DNA from: Candidatus Thorarchaeota archaeon
Lineage (GTDB): Archaea; Asgardarchaeota; Thorarchaeia; Thorarchaeales; Thorarchaeaceae
Direction: 5' to 3'
Assembly: GCA_021498125.1 (NCBI GenBank)
Contig: JAIZWL010000003.1
Location: forward strand, 186,030-250,029
DNA: 64,000 nt
The notes under the pieces were generated by a model. That model was not told the origin of the DNA. It ran no database searches and worked only from the letters and a program-made list of their open reading frames with translations. Shown piece after piece: positions 61,650 to 64,000 of this stretch (the stretch's first letter is position 1; every line of letters starts with the position of its first letter). Position numbers and translations under genes: made by a program.

Positions 61650-63170
61650 ATGATGCTCGAAGACCGTGCGACTGAGGTTCGCGGCACAACAACCTTTCTT
61701 AGTCAGTCGATCATATCCGGAGTCTTCCGCGTCGTCAATATCATGATCCTTACCCGCCTGCTTCTGCAGCAGGAGATGGGTCAGATCGCAGTCCTGGGCA
61801 TCATCTATGGTGTGATGCAGTTTCTTGGTGCTGTCGGTCTGAACTACGCATCACCGCTTGTCGTTCCGGAGGAGGAGTTTCATGGTCGCCTCGATCGAGT
61901 GAAGGGTTTTCTGAGGCGGTCAGTCAGCCTGATACTTACATCCTCTGCAATCCTAATTCTGCTCGTTGTCGGTATTGCTCCCTATCTGATCTCCTCGACT
62001 ATACTAAGCTCTCAATTGATTCTTCTTGTCGCTCTCATCTGCCCCTTCTCCGCATTAGAGGCCTTCTTGGACTCTTTCTTGCTTGCCCGGTATCAGGTCC
62101 GTCATCTTGCGGCTGGTCGTATCCTGTTTGATATCACTCGAGTGCTTGCCACAGTCTCGCTTGTCATCATGGGTTTTGGGATCATTGGTGTCGTTGTGGG
62201 GTGGCTTCTCGGTGAACTTGCAGCAGTATTCGTCTTTGGACTGGCCGCGACTCGACCATTGAAGGTAAAGAGTTCACCCATTGACATGCGTCCTGTGCTT
62301 GCCTTTGCACTTCCCAGCCTGCTGTTTCAGACAGTAGATGTCACGATTCAGAACACAGACCGGATCATCCTGCTTGTCATAACCGATCTCTCCTCTCTCG
62401 GTGTCTATGATGTGCTTCTCGGAATCCTCTTCATGATGAGTTTCGTTTCGCTGGCCGTGTCTACTGCTCTCTATCCTGTGTTGACAAAACTTCGCCTCAA
62501 CCATACCGCCGAGGGTGATTTACGTGGTTTCGGTGATGCCGTGGGAATGCTCTTGCGTTATATCATCATGCTTCTTCTCCCTGTCGCCATCATCGCTGCG
62601 CTGAACGCTCATATCATCATTCAGGTACTCTTTGGGGCCTCTTATGCGAACTTTCCAAATGCATCACTTGCGTTCTCACTCTTGCTCCTGTCATATGCAG
62701 TGTGGGGGATTGTCTATGCACTTCATACGGTCCTACGGTCAATGGGCGAGTCCCGGTTCTTTCTGCTCGCTGGACTTGGGATTATTGTCTTTGAGATCAT
62801 GGCCTGCTGGTATTTGACATCCCTCTATGGGTTGCTGGGATCCGCAATCACCCGCTCGTTGTACATCATGCTCCTTCTGATCCTGTCGCTTGCCAGAATC
62901 CGACAACATGGGATTCGCGGGATTGGTCGTGTGTCGGTTTCGGTCGCCAAAATCGGCTTTGCGTCAGTCATATCTGGTGTCTTTGTATGGTGGATTGCAC
63001 CTGTATCGTTCCTGAGTCTTGTGATCTGGTTGGGTGCTTCATTGGGCATTTATGTTGCTCTGTTATTCTTGATTCATGAAGTGAACCCTCTTGACTTTCA
63101 GGTTGCTCGTCATCTGTTGCCGTTGCGATTACAGGGTCTTGCCAACTGGATTGAACGGAAGTATCTATGA
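61650..63170 (+). CDS. Polysaccharide flippase (Wzx/MATE-like)
   Basis: 506 residues with ~14 hydrophobic helices. The N-terminal ATEVRGTTTFLSQSIISGVFRVVNIMILTRLL segment is the usual entry helix of Wzx/PST exporters. It would flip polyprenyl-linked glycans made by the upstream glycosyltransferases across the membrane. GGTGAG lies just before the ATG pair at 61650/61653. It stands at the end of the surface-glycan region, 115 bases after apgM. Confidence 0.82.
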   Translation: MMLEDRATEVRGTTTFLSQSIISGVFRVVNIMILTRLLLQQEMGQIAVLGIIYGVMQFLGAVGLNYASPLVVPEEEFHGRLDRVKGFLRRSVSLILTSSAILILLVVGIAPYLISSTILSSQLILLVALICPFSALEAFLDSFLLARYQVRHLAAGRILFDITRVLATVSLVIMGFGIIGVVVGWLLGELAAVFVFGLAATRPLKVKSSPIDMRPVLAFALPSLLFQTVDVTIQNTDRIILLVITDLSSLGVYDVLLGILFMMSFVSLAVSTALYPVLTKLRLNHTAEGDLRGFGDAVGMLLRYIIMLLLPVAIIAALNAHIIIQVLFGASYANFPNASLAFSLLLLSYAVWGIVYALHTVLRSMGESRFFLLAGLGIIVFEIMACWYLTSLYGLLGSAITRSLYIMLLLILSLARIRQHGIRGIGRVSVSVAKIGFASVISGVFVWWIAPVSFLSLVIWLGASLGIYVALLFLIHEVNPLDFQVARHLLPLRLQGLANWIERKYL

Positions 63171-63332
63171 TCCCAAGTAACACCCGATGTTCCTCATGTA
63201 ATGTATCTCGTTATCCCTTGAAATCACTGATTGAGGTTCATCGAGTGACCTTGTTCTTGGCACAATTGACGTAGTAGCTGGCTACCTATTGAAGACAAAT
63301 GTCCGTCTTTCCCACACTGTGATATTCGGCTC

Positions 63333-63580
63333 CCCTTTGTTTCAATCTCTTTCTGATTAAATACATTCCGTCCATCTATGATGATTGGCGTTTGGATGAA
63401 CTACTTTAATCGGTCTAAATCAATATGAAAATAATTCTGTGTTTGGTTATGAGAACGATGCAGTTTGTCCCCTCGGATGTATTGTACAGGTCACGCTCGA
63501 TTTCATGTCTTGGGCGCACTCAGTCCCGAACGTAAGGATCCTGAAGTTCGAGCATCGCTCCCTTTGGAATCAAGCCATCC
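63333..63580 (-). pseudogene. UDP-sugar dehydrogenase relic (C-terminal fragment)
   Basis: On the minus strand a broken frame reads ...LIPKGAMLELQDPYVRD-stop-...HEIERDLYNTSEGTNCIVLITKH...MDG. It parallels the end of the functional gene at 39651 (SKGATLKLHDPYVRD...KHEIERDVYKAAEGSDCLILVTKH...VDGRNVF). Several stops and frameshifts are present. Only ~85 codons survive and the 5' two-thirds are missing. Confidence 0.7.
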
Positions 63581-63599
63581 AAGCTAGGCCTACCACGCC

Positions 63600-63809
63600 C
63601 ATGGGACGAATATGATAACAAAGTACAGACGAATGGCGAAGCATACAGGCGACAAGGGAGGATATTGTGGCTTCAAGTTTATGTTATCACACGACACGTT
63701 GGAGGAAATCATTAGTATGAGCCAGAAAGTTGGCTGGCACATAAGCAACGTGTACACGAGGAACCTGTTTGCACACATGAGTCTTTCGAGATTCACAAGA
63801 GCGATGTAG
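63600..63809 (+). pseudogene. Enolase relic (middle fragment)
   Basis: About 65 codons beginning MITKYRRMAKHTGDKGGYCGF, homologous to MIAKYGRMAKHVGDEGGFCGF of the intact enolase at 58992. The catalytic Glu of DEGG is Lys here, and both ends of the gene are gone. It has an open frame only by chance. It lies 20 bases from the dehydrogenase relic on the opposite strand. Confidence 0.75.
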
Positions 63810-63861
63810 AATCACAGAAGATGTAGGACTTTGTACCACCACTTTTGGGACACCTCCTTTT

Positions 63862-64000
63862 TTATCTTCGCCTTACTCTTCGCTGGATCCTCCTCACACT
63901 CCAGTACAGTTCCCCCGGCACACGGTTCAGCAGGGAGGTGTGCGGCCGCTCCTTGTTGTAGTACTCCAGGTACTCCTCCAGGCACAGCCCGAGCCGCTCC
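63862..64000 (-). mobile_element. rve-type transposase, C-terminal end (continues past window)
   Basis: The last 46 codons of an IS3/IS481-type integrase-core transposase, reading from the window edge: ERLGLCLEEYLEYYNKERPH, then TSLLNRVPGELYWSVRR, ending in a TAA at 63862. The YYN-x-x-RPH segment with following P-x-x-L is the hallmark C terminus of rve DDE enzymes. GC-rich compared with the neighbourhood. The rest lies outside the window, so it cannot be told whether it is intact. Confidence 0.8.

Overview
The window looks like chromosomal DNA of an anaerobic archaeon. Evidence: archaeal TATA-like boxes and poly-T terminators; a methanogen-type F420-non-reducing [NiFe] hydrogenase (mvhD-mvhG-mvhA) with a hypC elsewhere; two aldehyde:ferredoxin oxidoreductases with their ferredoxins; a MoaD; archaeal-type (apgM) phosphoglycerate mutase; a bacterioruberin-type carotenoid gene; Csa3/Csa1-like CRISPR-family proteins. 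An arrestin-fold protein and the mix of bacterial-like genes (dprA, comF, AbiEi/AbiEii, PAS kinases) fit an Asgard archaeon, possibly of the Thorarchaeia. That lineage call is inference; there is no rRNA in the window.

Layout. 1-5.2 kb: end of an Ig-repeat surface protein, a TauE/SafE permease, a hypothetical gene cut by a decayed GC-rich IS, and a comF-dprA pair. 5.4-16.1 kb: hydrogenase operon (the large subunit lacks its C-terminal Ni-binding motif), two small genes, AOR-1 with a ferredoxin, two tandem PAS histidine kinases, and a cyclic amidohydrolase with MoaD. 16.2-25.5 kb: PfkB kinase, M24 peptidase, PreA-like dehydrogenase, AOR-2 with ferredoxin, a third PAS kinase and a nucleoside-type deaminase. 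25.6-33.8 kb: membrane protein, broken tnpB, molybdopterin oxidoreductase, ABC-2 permease, arrestin-fold protein, carotenoid gene, glycosyltransferase.

33.8-39.3 kb is the most unusual part. A Csa3-like CARF/HTH gene forms an operon with a 527-aa protein carrying two winged-helix regions. Nearby lie a Csa1/Cas4-like protein that kept its Fe-S cysteines but seems to have lost its nuclease residues, a second 534-aa double-HTH protein, and a strongly structured non-coding RNA divergent from the Csa3-like gene. The region between that gene and the RNA holds a perfect 12-bp inverted repeat. No CRISPR array or other cas gene is visible.

39.6-47.9 kb: UDP-sugar dehydrogenase, ABC ATPase, a conserved unknown, relics of an AbrB gene and of tnpB, a type IV AbiEi/AbiEii toxin-antitoxin pair, purB and a degenerate carbamoyltransferase homologue. 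48.1-63.2 kb: cell-surface glycosylation genes (nucleotidyltransferase, DPM-type GT2, a GT-C-like membrane protein, three GT4 enzymes counting the one at 32.5 kb, a flippase) interleaved with a PflX-like radical SAM protein, hypC, a second small structured RNA, and the lower-glycolysis genes pyk, eno and apgM. 63.3-64 kb is a gene graveyard: a UDP-sugar dehydrogenase relic, an enolase relic and the end of an rve transposase.

Working together: the AORs, Mo/W enzyme, MoaD, hydrogenase and ferredoxins describe low-potential ferredoxin and hydrogen metabolism. The amidohydrolase, PreA-like protein, PfkB kinase and deaminase suggest nucleobase or nucleoside breakdown feeding it. No tRNA, rRNA, CRISPR array or replication origin was recognised.
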